Assembly (NCBI GenBank): GCA_031415655.1 | Contig: JANOSD010000149.1 | Span: forward strand, 25,846-89,845 | DNA from: JAKOVR01 sp031415655 | GTDB lineage: Bacteria > Actinomycetota > Acidimicrobiia > Acidimicrobiales > Acidimicrobilacustridaceae | Direction of reading: 5' to 3' | Length of the DNA: 64,000 bases | Shown: positions 41,367 through 50,841 of the stretch, piece after piece | Position numbering within the stretch: position 1 is the first letter of the stretch | Layout of the letters: every line of letters begins with the position of its first letter | Program-made: the position numbers and the translations under genes | Notes under the pieces: model-generated | The model's database searches: none | Told to the model about the DNA's origin: nothing | Seen by the model: only the letters and a program-made list of their open reading frames with translations

Positions 41367-42086
41367 ATGAGCGTCATTCCGATCGCTTCAGAACCCACCT
41401 ACCAACACCCCGGCGTCACGTCCCCCGACGACTTCACCGACGCTGATCTCGAAACGCTCAGCAACGAGTTCGAACGTAAGCCCGCCACCAAGATCATTGC
41501 GTGGGCGGTGGAAAACTTCGCCCCCCACTTCGCGCTCACCGCCTCTTTTACCGACGCCGTGCTCATCGATCTCGCCGTGCAGGTGTATCCGGAGATCGAA
41601 GTCGTGTTCATCGATACCGGCTACCACTTCCCGCAGACCCTCGACACGGTCGAACAAGTCCGACGCAAGTACGGGCTGAACCTCAAAATGATGACCGTGG
41701 CACACCACGACGAGGAACTGTGGAAGGTCGACCCCGAGAACTGCTGCTCGGCGGTGAAGGTGGGCCAGCTCGACCGGGCGCTCCTCGGCAAGAGTGCCTG
41801 GATGAGCGGCCTCCGACGCGACGAAGCCTCAAGCCGGGCGGGGGCCCCTCTGGTTGCTCGCGACCTTCGCGGACTGATCAAAGTGAACCCGATCGCGATG
41901 TGGACCAACGCCGACGTGGCGTCCTACATCGCCGACCATGACGTGCCCTACAACTCGCTCATCGACGAGGGATATCCCTCGATCGGGTGCATGCCGTGCA
42001 CCCACAAGCCCACTGATCCCAACGATCCTCGTTCGGGCCGCTGGTCCGGTCAGGACAAGACGGAGTGCGGCCTTCACATGATGTGA
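41367..42086 (+). CDS. cysH: APS (adenylylsulfate) reductase
   Basis: 239 residues. Reduces adenylylsulfate to sulfite with thioredoxin. The PP-loop-like core has S-F-T-D-A-V-L-I-D near residue 60 and I-D-T-G-Y-H-F near 85. Cys pairs C-C near 126 and C-x-x-C (G-C-M-P-C) near 208 would bind a [4Fe-4S] cluster, which marks APS rather than PAPS reductases. The catalytic E-C-G-L-H is at the extreme C-terminus. ATG at 41367 with AGAAAGGA upstream, 53 bp after the sulfite reductase gene; one operon. The ATP sulfurylase genes are not in the window. Confidence 0.94.
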   Translation: MSVIPIASEPTYQHPGVTSPDDFTDADLETLSNEFERKPATKIIAWAVENFAPHFALTASFTDAVLIDLAVQVYPEIEVVFIDTGYHFPQTLDTVEQVRRKYGLNLKMMTVAHHDEELWKVDPENCCSAVKVGQLDRALLGKSAWMSGLRRDEASSRAGAPLVARDLRGLIKVNPIAMWTNADVASYIADHDVPYNSLIDEGYPSIGCMPCTHKPTDPNDPRSGRWSGQDKTECGLHMM

Positions 42087-42119
42087 GTCGTTTCGTTCCC
42101 GGAACGGATCGACGGCCAG

Positions 42120-42170
42120 AACGGACTGATTGGCGGAACGGACTGATTGGCGGAACGAACTGATAAGCGG
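42120..42170. repeat. 17-bp tandem repeat, three units
   Basis: Two identical copies of AACGGACTGATTGGCGG and a third with three substitutions, just after cysH. The surrounding gene-free stretch 42087-42399 also has a short hairpin GCACG/CGTGC near 42220; I see no other feature in it. Confidence 0.85.
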
Positions 42171-42399
42171 AACGCACCGGGCCGTAGGCCGGGAGAGAGC
42201 AACATCACCGACGCACGTTTTCGAGCGTGCCCGGTAACGCTCCGAGTGCTGGGACGCGAAAGTCTGCCGATCGTCGGCATACTCGATGCCTGTTTGGGGC
42301 CCACCCGGGCTCGCTCGATCTCCACCGAGGGATAGGGTCCCGATTGTGCCGATCTGTCCCCACCCAACGCGAACCCGCCACCTCTCCAGGGCCGTAGCG

Positions 42400-43242
42400 A
42401 TGCGGTTCATGTTGATCCTCGCCACTTCGGCGCTCGCACTCGGGGGTTGCGCGACGACTTTGGATGCAACCTCGCCTGGCACCGCCACCACCGTCAGCCC
42501 ACCGACCACCCGGCCCGCGGCCACCACCACGAAGGCGCCGACGCCGGTCCCCACGGTCACCCCCTATTGGATTCGAGACAAGGTGGTCGGCGCAGGCCAA
42601 CCCCGACCGGTGGCGCCCGAAGCCGCCGGCGACCTTCCTCGGGCGGCGCTCGATGCCCTACTCCTGCGACCCAACGAGCTCGAGAGAGCCGAGGGGTTCT
42701 CTACCGAGCTACAAACCAACGTGCTGGTCTACGACTTTGCCGTGTTTGAAGGCGTGGCCACGGTGAACTTCAGCCGCACGTTCCAGACGTTCAACACTCG
42801 CCCGCAGGTCGCCCAGGTGGTGTTCACCCTCACCCAGTTCAAAGAGATCAAGAGGGTGCAGTTCATGGTGGAGGGTCTCACCAATGGCGCCACCGGCGTG
42901 CCGCCTATGGATCGAACCGACGTTGAAGACATCATGCCCCCGGCGTTGGTGGAAAGTCCCACCGTCGGGTCTCGGCCCACGAAAGGCAAGATCCGGGTGT
43001 TGGGGACGGCCCTCGTCGAGATTTCCGCCGTGCGATGGCGACTCACTGGGGTGGACGGACCGCCTCTGGCCGAGGGCACCATCCCCGTCACCCCCCGCAC
43101 AGACGACGAGGTGCGCGGCCGATTCCAAGCCGACCTCGATGCCCCCGCACCATCGCTCTACAACGGTCCCGCCTGGCTCACCATCGAATCCGGGAATCCC
43201 AACCACACCCCCATTCGAATCCCGCTCAACCTCCCCGAGTAG
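42400..43242 (+). CDS. GerMN-like lipoprotein
   Basis: 280 residues: lipoprotein signal (M-L-I-L-A-T-S-A-L-A-L-G-G-C), a Thr/Pro linker, and a GerMN-type domain with A-L-L-L-R-P-N-E-L near 85, V-A-T-V-N-F-S-R-T-F near 122 and V-V-F-T-L-T-Q-F near 142. The C-terminal 90 residues form a beta-sandwich of the Gmad2 kind (F-Q-A-D-L-D-A-P, then T-I-E-S-G-N). Related proteins (LpqB/GerM-like) act at the cell envelope. ATG at 42400; the open frame upstream to 42286 has no ribosome site. Confidence 0.75.
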   Translation: MRFMLILATSALALGGCATTLDATSPGTATTVSPPTTRPAATTTKAPTPVPTVTPYWIRDKVVGAGQPRPVAPEAAGDLPRAALDALLLRPNELERAEGFSTELQTNVLVYDFAVFEGVATVNFSRTFQTFNTRPQVAQVVFTLTQFKEIKRVQFMVEGLTNGATGVPPMDRTDVEDIMPPALVESPTVGSRPTKGKIRVLGTALVEISAVRWRLTGVDGPPLAEGTIPVTPRTDDEVRGRFQADLDAPAPSLYNGPAWLTIESGNPNHTPIRIPLNLPE

Positions 43243-43528
43243 CCGCCGAGACCAGCAAACCTCCCCCTCGGACCGCTACTGGGCTGCGGTGTGCACTCCA
43301 CCGACGACGACGTCCAACCACGGCGTCGTCGCGCCCCGATCCGTATGCCACCCGTGGTACGTTGCACCGGTCGTCGCCCACCCTTCAATCAACTCGGTAA
43401 CGCCGCACACCAACGCAGCTGCCTGGTTGGTCAATCGGCGGTGAATTCTCACCCTGCCGGTGGCGGTTAGTGCCGACTTCAAGGAACACACGCTCGCACA
43501 CCACCCCGGAGTTCTTCCCCCCGATCCG

Positions 43529-45928
43529 ATGCCAGATCCGCCCTCCCAAGTGCCAATCGACCGTCGCCGGTTCCTTTCCTCCTCCTTACGTACGGCCGGT
43601 TTCGTGGGAGCCGGGGTAGTGTCCACGGGGGCGATGGGAAAAGCGTGGTCATTTCCTGGATCGAGGGATTCGACCGAGCTTCTTGCCGCCACGTCGAGCG
43701 TCGGCCATGGCGCGCCGATTGATCTTGCCGAGGCGCTCGCTGCCCCGGGATCTGCCGGTTTGGTTGATGAGGCGGTCTATCAGCGCCGGATCACGGAATA
43801 CTTGGCGTTCGCAACCAAGGAACTTGATGCCCGGAGCCCCACCGGGATCGTGGCCCAGTTGGTTCGTGCCCATCGTGAACCCGACTACGCCTGGGACACC
43901 AACGCCGCCACGGTGGCAAGTTTGAACGACGTGTGGGTGCGTTTCGACAAATGGATGGATACCCGCGACTTCCGGGTCATGTACTTGCATTGGATGCTCG
44001 CCCTCGCTGACGGCAAAACCCCGTCGACCACGCTGTCACCGGAGTTGCTCGCCACCACCAAGGGGTATTTGGTAGGGAACCGCTACCGGTACAACGACCC
44101 TCTCCCCGCTGGCGTCGTCGACAATCAGTGGTATTGGTCCGAGAACCACGTGATGATAGGTCTGGCGGGTGAGTACCTGGCGGGGAAGCGCTTTTCTGCC
44201 GACACGTTCACGGTTAGCGGTCTCACCGGAGCGCAGCACGCCCAACGATCACGGCAACCCATGCTCGATTGGATCGACGAACGAGCCCGGTTCGGATTTT
44301 TCGAGTGGCACAGCAACGTCTACATGAAGTTCACGATGGGTCCCCTATTGATGCTCGCAGAGCTCGATGACGACCCCGAGATCGTGCGCGCCGCAGGTAT
44401 GGCGTTGGATCTCTGCCTACTCGATATCGCCGCGCACACCCATGAAGGTGTCTACGTCGCACCACGTAGCCGCACCTACACGGCGAACAAGGTGTCAGGG
44501 AGGTCCGATTCCAGTTTCACGTTGACCAAATTGCTTTTCGCCGACACCGAGATTCCGTACCGCGACCCGTCCGACTTCGGTGCCGTCTATTTGTGCGCGG
44601 CCAAGCGGTACCGACCACCGCAAGTGTTGATCGACATAGCAACGGCAGACCAGCCGGGTGTGGTGCGAGAACGTCACGGCATCTTTCTCGATGGTGCGGC
44701 GCCGGTCACGGACAATCCGGAAGCCCCGTACGGATACGACTTCGACGATGCCGCCAACCTCGCCTTCTGGTGGAGTCAAGGTGCCCTTGGCGCATGGCAG
44801 CTCACCGATGTCACCCTGGCCGAAGCAACGAAATACCGTCTCCTTGAGACCACCGCGATGGCGCCAATCAAGGCGCTCGTGTCGATCAATGGTGGCGATC
44901 CGGTCCGGCTGAAATCCTTCCTCCAAGCCAACCACAACGTGGTGAACTTCGGTCACTTGCCGGAGGCCAACACCTATGCGTGGCGTGGCGACCATGTCTC
45001 GCTCGCCACTGCGGTCGATCACCGTTTCGGCCAGATGCGAGACCAGGCACAGGCGTGGATTGCCGCCATAGATGCCGATGCTGTTGTGTTCGCCAACCAC
45101 CCCCGCACCGCACCCGACGCCGCGCCGGGCTGGCCTACTGATGGTAAGCCTGGATACTGGACCGGCGAAGCAGCGATGCCCCGCTCCGCCCAATTCGAAC
45201 GCACCGGCGTGCACATCTATCAGCCCGCCTGGGGCGACGCGGTCGACCCGTTGCTGTGGGCGGTGTTCAACTATCGCAACTACACCCACGCCTACTTCCC
45301 GCAAGACCACTTCGACGAGGTCACGCAAACGGGGCATTGGACCGTGGGCCGCAAGGGCGATGGCTACATCGCGCTGTGGTCTTGGCGGACGCCCACGTGG
45401 CGCGATGATGATCCCGCCCAGCTTGTCGCGAAGGGCATGAAGAAGCAGTACGACCTTCTCGCCAATGGCGGCCCCGACAATGTGTGGATCGTCGAGGTCG
45501 GCGAGAACCACGAAGGCGGTTTCAACGCCTGGCGAGAGCTCATCACGGCAACCGAACCCGTCGTGGCACGTAGCGCCGAAGGTTTCACGGTTCGCTGGAC
45601 CTCACCCTCGTCGGGTGCCATCGGGTTCGGCTCCACCGGTGAGTTCACGGTGAACGCAAAAGCGCAGCCCCTCACCGACTTTCCCCGCCACGCATCGCGC
45701 TTCGGAACGATCGAACGCCTATCACGAATCCACGCCGTTGCTTCAGACCACGCTCGGCTGCAACTGGACTTCGCGAAGCTCACCCGGACAGTTGCGGTGA
45801 AGGCGGACAACCCCGGCACCCCCAACAACCCCGGCACCCCAAACAACCCGGATGTCCCCGCGGTCCCCGATGTCCCAGTGGTCCCCGTGGTCCCGTTGGT
45901 CACCGCCACGCCCATGTTCACGGGTTGA
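43529..45928 (+). CDS. Large Tat-exported protein, probable alpha/alpha-toroid glycan-active enzyme
   Basis: 799 residues from ATG 43529; a GTG at 43460 would add 23. The N-terminus is a Tat signal (D-R-R-R-F-L-S-S-S-L). The first 400 residues are helical, with W-Y-W-S-E-N-H and F-F-E-W-H-S-N-V-Y, resembling heparinase- or hyaluronidase-like toroid folds. The second half is beta-rich (F-E-R-T-G-V-H-I-Y, W-I-V-E-V-G). It ends with a P-G-T-P-N-N / V-P-V-V-P repeat tail of about 30 residues, perhaps a wall-spanning or surface-exposed stalk. A lyase/hydrolase role is inferred from fold impression only. Confidence 0.65.
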   Translation: MPDPPSQVPIDRRRFLSSSLRTAGFVGAGVVSTGAMGKAWSFPGSRDSTELLAATSSVGHGAPIDLAEALAAPGSAGLVDEAVYQRRITEYLAFATKELDARSPTGIVAQLVRAHREPDYAWDTNAATVASLNDVWVRFDKWMDTRDFRVMYLHWMLALADGKTPSTTLSPELLATTKGYLVGNRYRYNDPLPAGVVDNQWYWSENHVMIGLAGEYLAGKRFSADTFTVSGLTGAQHAQRSRQPMLDWIDERARFGFFEWHSNVYMKFTMGPLLMLAELDDDPEIVRAAGMALDLCLLDIAAHTHEGVYVAPRSRTYTANKVSGRSDSSFTLTKLLFADTEIPYRDPSDFGAVYLCAAKRYRPPQVLIDIATADQPGVVRERHGIFLDGAAPVTDNPEAPYGYDFDDAANLAFWWSQGALGAWQLTDVTLAEATKYRLLETTAMAPIKALVSINGGDPVRLKSFLQANHNVVNFGHLPEANTYAWRGDHVSLATAVDHRFGQMRDQAQAWIAAIDADAVVFANHPRTAPDAAPGWPTDGKPGYWTGEAAMPRSAQFERTGVHIYQPAWGDAVDPLLWAVFNYRNYTHAYFPQDHFDEVTQTGHWTVGRKGDGYIALWSWRTPTWRDDDPAQLVAKGMKKQYDLLANGGPDNVWIVEVGENHEGGFNAWRELITATEPVVARSAEGFTVRWTSPSSGAIGFGSTGEFTVNAKAQPLTDFPRHASRFGTIERLSRIHAVASDHARLQLDFAKLTRTVAVKADNPGTPNNPGTPNNPDVPAVPDVPVVPVVPLVTATPMFTG

Positions 45929-45961
45929 CTTCGCGGTCTCCGCGTCACCCCATATTTCGGT

Positions 45962-46009
45962 TTTTGGTAGGGGAGACGCATCAGTTCTGATGCGTCTCCC
46001 CTACCAAAA
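45962..46009. terminator. Bidirectional terminator-like palindrome, copy 2
   Basis: Perfect 22-bp arms (45962-45983 and 45988-46009) with a GTTC loop, T-run at one end and A-run at the other. Same core as the palindrome at 18967-19016. It lies between the convergent Tat-protein and VWA genes. Confidence 0.82.
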
Positions 46010-46016
46010 CCGGAAG

Positions 46017-47525
46017 TTAGACCAGCTTGTCGACGAACTTCTCCAACTGGCGCAGGTTGCGGCACTCTTCGACCCCGTCGCAGTGAATGCCGTACTCCCC
46101 CACCACCGAGTCGCCGGTGTTCCAGTAGCTCGCCGGTTCGGGATTGAGCCAATAGACGTGGCGGGCCTTCTGCTGGATTTCCTTGACTACCCAACTCTGG
46201 GTGGCGTGGTAGTTGTTCCGGGCATCACCAAGGATGAGCACCGTGGTTTTGGGGCCGATCTCGTTGCCCCACTTGTTGAAGAACACCTCGAAAGCGTGGC
46301 CATAATCGGAGTGGCCGTCGACCCACACCACGTCCGCTTCGGTGTTGACGCGATGCACCGCATGGGCGATGTCCTCAACGCCGTCGAAGTAGCTGGTGAC
46401 CTCGTCGATACCGTCGATAAACACGAAGGCCCGCACCTTCGAGAACTGATTCGATATGGCATACACGAGGTGGAGGGTGAATCGAGCGAACGACGCCACC
46501 GAACCGGAGATGTCGGCGATCACGAAAATCTCGGGCTTGGATGGTCGGGGATATCGGAACTTCAGTTCCGCTGGCACGCCGCCGTAGGAGAGCGAATGAC
46601 GCACCGTGCTGCGGAAGTCGAGCGCGCCCTTGCGCCCGTGGCGACGTTTGCGGGCGAGCCGCACCGCAAGTTTGCGGGTGAGTGGATAAATCGCCTTGCG
46701 AAGCGATGCCATCTCCTCCCGGGACGCATGCATGAAGTCAACGTCTTCGGGTAGTGGCTTACGCAAGGTCTTGGCCATCGCTTCGACGCCGCGGTCCATC
46801 ACCAGCCGACGCCGTATTTCGGCCTCGATTTCCTTCTTGAGTTGCTCGATGCGACCGTCGTACTCGTCGTGCTCGAGACGCTCCTCCAGCGGCGTGAGCG
46901 GCTTCGGGGCCTCGGCCCGGCGCTGGTTCACCATCCGTTCGAGCATGTTGTCGAGGTCGAGGTTGCGCAGCGTGCGATAGAGGTAATACGTGCCGCCGAC
47001 GGGCCGACCGGGTTCCATGCCGGCGTACCGTTTCACCGCCTGCCGAGCGAGCGCCCGCAGCATCGCCTGATCGCCGTCCATGAGCGCCCGGTAGAGCATC
47101 TCGGCCAGTTCTTCCTGGCTCATGCCGTCGCCGCCACCCGATCCGGCCATGCCCCCTTGGCCCGGCATCTCGCCTTGCTGGCCGTCATCGTCGTCCCCTG
47201 GCCCCAGTTCGTCGAGGTCGTCGCCGATGGCCCACTGCTTCCCGCGCAGCGAGAAGTACACCTCGAACACCGTCTCGAATGCCCGCCAGTGGGCGTTGCT
47301 CTTTACCAGCGTGGCGCCAAGGGCGTATTTGAAGGCTTCGCGATCCTCGAGCGGGATATGGCGAACCGCCTGCATGGCGTCGAGGTTCTCCGTGAGGCTG
47401 GCAGGGATTCCCGCCTCACGAAGCTCACGAATGAAACCCTCGAGGAGATCGACCATCGGTGCGCCGGTAAGGGCGGACAAGTCGAGGTCGTCGGCGCCGT
47501 CGAAGTGGAGATCGGTGTCGGTCAC
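46017..47525 (-). CDS. VWA-domain protein (CoxE-like), MoxR partner
   Basis: 502 residues. The N-terminal helical part includes L-T-E-N-L-D-A-M-Q-A-V near 45 and an acidic Gly/Gln-rich linker near 120. The C-terminal von Willebrand A domain carries a MIDAS motif D-I-S-G-S (near 332) within I-F-V-I-A-D-I-S-G-S-V-A. Proteins of this type act with MoxR ATPases as metal-insertion or folding chaperones (CoxD/CoxE-like); the client is not encoded nearby. ATG at 47525, 60 bp after the MoxR gene on the same strand. Confidence 0.88.
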   Translation of the reverse strand: MTDTDLHFDGADDLDLSALTGAPMVDLLEGFIRELREAGIPASLTENLDAMQAVRHIPLEDREAFKYALGATLVKSNAHWRAFETVFEVYFSLRGKQWAIGDDLDELGPGDDDDGQQGEMPGQGGMAGSGGGDGMSQEELAEMLYRALMDGDQAMLRALARQAVKRYAGMEPGRPVGGTYYLYRTLRNLDLDNMLERMVNQRRAEAPKPLTPLEERLEHDEYDGRIEQLKKEIEAEIRRRLVMDRGVEAMAKTLRKPLPEDVDFMHASREEMASLRKAIYPLTRKLAVRLARKRRHGRKGALDFRSTVRHSLSYGGVPAELKFRYPRPSKPEIFVIADISGSVASFARFTLHLVYAISNQFSKVRAFVFIDGIDEVTSYFDGVEDIAHAVHRVNTEADVVWVDGHSDYGHAFEVFFNKWGNEIGPKTTVLILGDARNNYHATQSWVVKEIQQKARHVYWLNPEPASYWNTGDSVVGEYGIHCDGVEECRNLRQLEKFVDKLV

Positions 47526-47585
47526 GAAGGTGCGGTCCGGATCAGTTGAGGTGGTGACGAGCGGGGCGGAATCGAACGAGCAGAT

Positions 47586-48491
47586 TCAGGGTGCGATCTT
47601 GGGGAAACGGTTCTTGCCTTCTTTGTCGGTCGCGAACTCCCGCATGGCCTTGGCGATGTCGGACTGATACTTCAGCAAGATGTTGATCGTGGAGGTAGCC
47701 GCCTGCTCATCCACCTGCTCGATGCCGAGCAGCACCAACGTGCGGGCCCAGTCGAGGGTCTCACTCACCGACGGCGACTTCTTGAGTTCAAGCTGCCGGA
47801 TGGATCGAACGATCCGTGCGATTTGATCGGCGAGGGCTTCGGTGACTTCCGGAACCTTCGTGAGCACGATCTGCTTTTCACGTTCCATGTCGGGGTAGTC
47901 GATGTGAAGAAACAAACACCGTCGTTTCAGGGCCTCGCTCAGCTCCCGGGTGTTGTTGGAGGTGAGGAACACCATCGGGATCTGTTTGGCGGTGATGGTG
48001 CCGAGTTCGGGGATCGACACTTGGTAGTCGGACAGGATTTCGAGCAGCAGCGCTTCAGTCTCTACCTCTACCCGATCGACTTCGTCGATGAGCAGCACCA
48101 CGGGATCTTCGGCCGTGATCGCTTCGAGGAGGGGTCGGGTGAGGAGGAAGTCCTCACCGAAAATGTCGGTGGAAATGTTGTCCCAGGTGCGGCCGGCATC
48201 GTTTTCCGCTTGGATCCGAAGCAGTTGTTTTTTGTAGTTCCACTCATAGAGCGCCTTGCTCTCGTCGAGCCCCTCATAACACTGCAAACGGATCAGGCGA
48301 CTATTCGTGATCTCCGCCACCGACTTCGCCAGCTGGGTCTTGCCCGTGCCGGCCGGTCCCTCCACGAGGATTGGCTTGCCTAAACGATCGGCGAGGTAAA
48401 CCACGCCAGCGATGCCCTCGTCGCTCAGGTAGTCGACCTTGCTGAGGCGGTCGCGGACGTCCTGCACGGTGTCGAAACGGTCTGTCATCAT
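47586..48491 (-). CDS. MoxR-family AAA ATPase
   Basis: 301 residues. Walker A G-P-A-G-T-G-K-T near 45, Walker B V-V-L-L-I-D-E-V-D near 125, sensor 1 P-M-V-F-L-T-S-N-N near 165, and the MoxR lid with R-R-C-L-F-L-H-I-D-Y-P. Chaperone-like ATPase that works with the VWA protein encoded next. Two adjacent ATG codons at 48491 and 48488 can serve as start. Confidence 0.93.
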   Translation of the reverse strand: MMTDRFDTVQDVRDRLSKVDYLSDEGIAGVVYLADRLGKPILVEGPAGTGKTQLAKSVAEITNSRLIRLQCYEGLDESKALYEWNYKKQLLRIQAENDAGRTWDNISTDIFGEDFLLTRPLLEAITAEDPVVLLIDEVDRVEVETEALLLEILSDYQVSIPELGTITAKQIPMVFLTSNNTRELSEALKRRCLFLHIDYPDMEREKQIVLTKVPEVTEALADQIARIVRSIRQLELKKSPSVSETLDWARTLVLLGIEQVDEQAATSTINILLKYQSDIAKAMREFATDKEGKNRFPKIAP

Positions 48492-48594
48492 TTCAGCCTA
48501 CCGACTCCCTTGACCGACCGGTCAATTGACCATTCCCGCACCACGAGGCCATCTCTCGTGTGCGGGACCCGACCGTCACCTACGCTCGCACTCC

Positions 48595-49503
48595 ATGCGG
48601 GGGGCCTTCATTCACACCGTGGTGTACGTGGCCGTGAACAGCTTGCTTCTCGCGCTTTGGGTGCTCGGAGGCGGCGGCTCGTCCGACGATGCGGCCCGGG
48701 CTCTGGGCAGTCTCGACGCCGCCAAACAAACGGGATTCTGGCCGCTTTGGGTGATCCTGTCGTGGGGCACCGGGCTGATCATCCATTGGAGTTTCGCACT
48801 GGCGGGCATCCGTCGTCGTCGCCGGCGCCGGCACCGCAAACGCTCCCGTCAGGATCAACGGCGCGACGGTGTTGGGAACGGCAGTGCCGCCGGCTCGCCC
48901 CAAACCGAACCGCAAGAGACTCGCCGCCGATGGCTCGCCGTAATGTTCACCGACCTCGTGAACTCCACCGTGCTCACCGAACGTCTCGGCGATGACGCGT
49001 GGGCCGAGTCGTTGCGGCGCCACCGCGATTTCGTGCGGGGCAAAATCGAACGTCACGGCGGCGTGGAGGTGGGCACCCAGGGCGACGGGTTCCTGATCCG
49101 TTTTCCCAACCCCGACACCGCTGTCGCCTGCGCCGTCGAACTCCAGCGATCCTCCGCCAAACGCCGGCGCACCCATCCCGACACGCCGAAGCTTCGGGTA
49201 GGTATCCACGCCGGCGAAGTCGTGCACGATGGCGACGACGACGACCTCGTGGGCCGGGTGGTGAACTTGGCGTCACGTGTTACCCAGGTGGCAGAACCCG
49301 ACGAGGTTTTGATCACCGAGGCGGTGGCCGACCATCTCGTGCGCGAGATCACCCTCACCGATCGAGGGTTGCACCAGCTCAAAGGGATCGAACGTCCTCG
49401 ACATCTGCTCTCCGTCGTGTGGGGTCGTGCGCCAAACGTCGTCGACCTCGATTCCGGCACCCGCGCCGGCGATCGCATCCCGAACGCCGACTCGGGCACC
49501 TGA
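48595..49503 (+). CDS. Two-helix membrane class III adenylate/guanylate cyclase
   Basis: 302 residues. Two membrane helices (V-Y-V-A-V-N-S-L-L-L-A-L-W-V-L, about 8-23, and F-W-P-L-W-V-I-L-S-W-G-T-G-L-I, about 49-66) belong to the 2TM class. A basic loop follows, then a class III cyclase domain (about 112-285) with M-F-T-D-L-V-N-S-T (metal Asp), E-V-G-T-Q-G-D-G-F (second metal Asp) and G-R-V-V-N-L-A-S-R-V. Makes a cyclic nucleotide; the second-substrate specificity is not settled. ATG at 48595. Confidence 0.9.
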   Translation: MRGAFIHTVVYVAVNSLLLALWVLGGGGSSDDAARALGSLDAAKQTGFWPLWVILSWGTGLIIHWSFALAGIRRRRRRRHRKRSRQDQRRDGVGNGSAAGSPQTEPQETRRRWLAVMFTDLVNSTVLTERLGDDAWAESLRRHRDFVRGKIERHGGVEVGTQGDGFLIRFPNPDTAVACAVELQRSSAKRRRTHPDTPKLRVGIHAGEVVHDGDDDDLVGRVVNLASRVTQVAEPDEVLITEAVADHLVREITLTDRGLHQLKGIERPRHLLSVVWGRAPNVVDLDSGTRAGDRIPNADSGT

Positions 49504-49561
49504 CCCTCCACCTGACCCTCCACAAACACGCAGTCCACCTACACGCAGTCCACCTACATCG

Positions 49562-50818
49562 TCAGGGGCGAATCTGCCCGTCGCCGTGCACGATGAACTT
49601 GGCGGTGGTCAGTTGTTGTAACCCCATCGGGCCGCGGGCGTGCAGTTTCTGCGTCGAGATCCCGATTTCGGCGCCGAAACCGAACTCCTCACCATCAACG
49701 AATCGGGTGGAAGCGTTTACTAGTACGGCGGCGGCATCCACCTCACGAGTGAAACGCTCCGAGGCGGCGTAGGACGAGGTGATGATGGCTTCGGAGTGCC
49801 CGCTCGTGTAGCGCGCGATGTGATCGATTGCCGCGGCGATGTCCGGCACCACACCCACGGCCATCTTCAGCGCCAGGAACTCCTCCGCCCAGTCGGCCTC
49901 GGTGGCCACTCCGATCGACGGCACGATCGCCTGAGCGGCGCCATCGCCGACCAGTTCCACCCCGGGCATGGCCGCCGCTAACCGCGGGAGAAACTCGGCC
50001 GCTACGGCGTGATGAACCAGCAAGCTCTCGGCGGCGTTGCATACCGAAGGACGCTGCGTCTTCGCGTTCACCACGATACGAATCGCCATGTCGAGGTCGG
50101 CGGACTCGTCGACGTAGACATGGCAATTGCCGTCGCCGTCGATCACGTAGGGCACCGTGGCGTTGTCGAGAATCGATCGGATCAACGAGGGCCCGCCTCT
50201 CGGAATCAGGCAGTCGACGAACCCGCGTTGCTGCATGAACTCCACCGCGGCCCGGCGAGACGTGTCGGGCACAAGCACGACGGCATCGGCGGGCAAACCG
50301 GCTTTCTCTACGCCGGCTCGAAGGGCGTCGGCAATGGCGAGGTTCGACGAGATCGCTCCCGACGATCCTCGGAGGAAGGCGGCATTGCCCGATTTCAGGC
50401 AGAGCGCGGCAGCATCGGAGGTGACGTTGGGTCGGTTCTCGTAGATGATGGCCACCACCCCGAGCGGTACTCGCACCCGTTTGATGGCCAACCCGTTGGG
50501 GCGCACCCAGCCGTCGATCACTTCGCCCACCGGATCAGGCAACGACGCCACGTTCCGCAACCCGCCCGCCATGCCTTCCACCCGACCAGCATCGAGCCGT
50601 AGGCGGTCGATCACCGTGGGGCTCACCCCCTCGGCCTCGGCCCGGGCGACATCCTCGGCATTCGCCCCGAGCACCTGCTCTGTCGACGCAACCAGGAGGT
50701 CGGCTGCAGCGAGCAACGCCTCGTTCTTCAGGGAGGTGGAAGCCGCCGCAACGGCTCGGGATGCGGCTTTGGCCCGTGCAGCCAGGGCGGCAACGGAGGA
50801 AGGAGACGGATCGGGCAT
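49562..50818 (-). CDS. proA: Glutamate-5-semialdehyde dehydrogenase (gamma-glutamyl phosphate reductase)
   Basis: Second step of proline synthesis. 418 residues, usual length; aldehyde dehydrogenase fold with E-N-R-P-N-V-T near 130, the catalytic-Cys region R-P-S-V-C-N-A-A-E near 263, and A-V-L-V-N-A-S-T-R-F-V-D-G near 375. ATG at 50818, divergent by 23 bp from the AAA gene. The partner proB is 9.3 kb away, whereas the two are usually adjacent in related bacteria. The short gap before it carries a 15-bp direct repeat (49526-49555). Confidence 0.95.
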   Translation of the reverse strand: MPDPSPSSVAALAARAKAASRAVAAASTSLKNEALLAAADLLVASTEQVLGANAEDVARAEAEGVSPTVIDRLRLDAGRVEGMAGGLRNVASLPDPVGEVIDGWVRPNGLAIKRVRVPLGVVAIIYENRPNVTSDAAALCLKSGNAAFLRGSSGAISSNLAIADALRAGVEKAGLPADAVVLVPDTSRRAAVEFMQQRGFVDCLIPRGGPSLIRSILDNATVPYVIDGDGNCHVYVDESADLDMAIRIVVNAKTQRPSVCNAAESLLVHHAVAAEFLPRLAAAMPGVELVGDGAAQAIVPSIGVATEADWAEEFLALKMAVGVVPDIAAAIDHIARYTSGHSEAIITSSYAASERFTREVDAAAVLVNASTRFVDGEEFGFGAEIGISTQKLHARGPMGLQQLTTAKFIVHGDGQIRP

Positions 50819-50841
50819 GAGGCTCAGAATAGTGTGCTCGG

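Noticed and set aside
47555..47595. T-loop-like TTCGATT on the minus strand near 47570
   Set aside because: The flanking bases do not pair as a T-stem and no acceptor or D-arm can be built.
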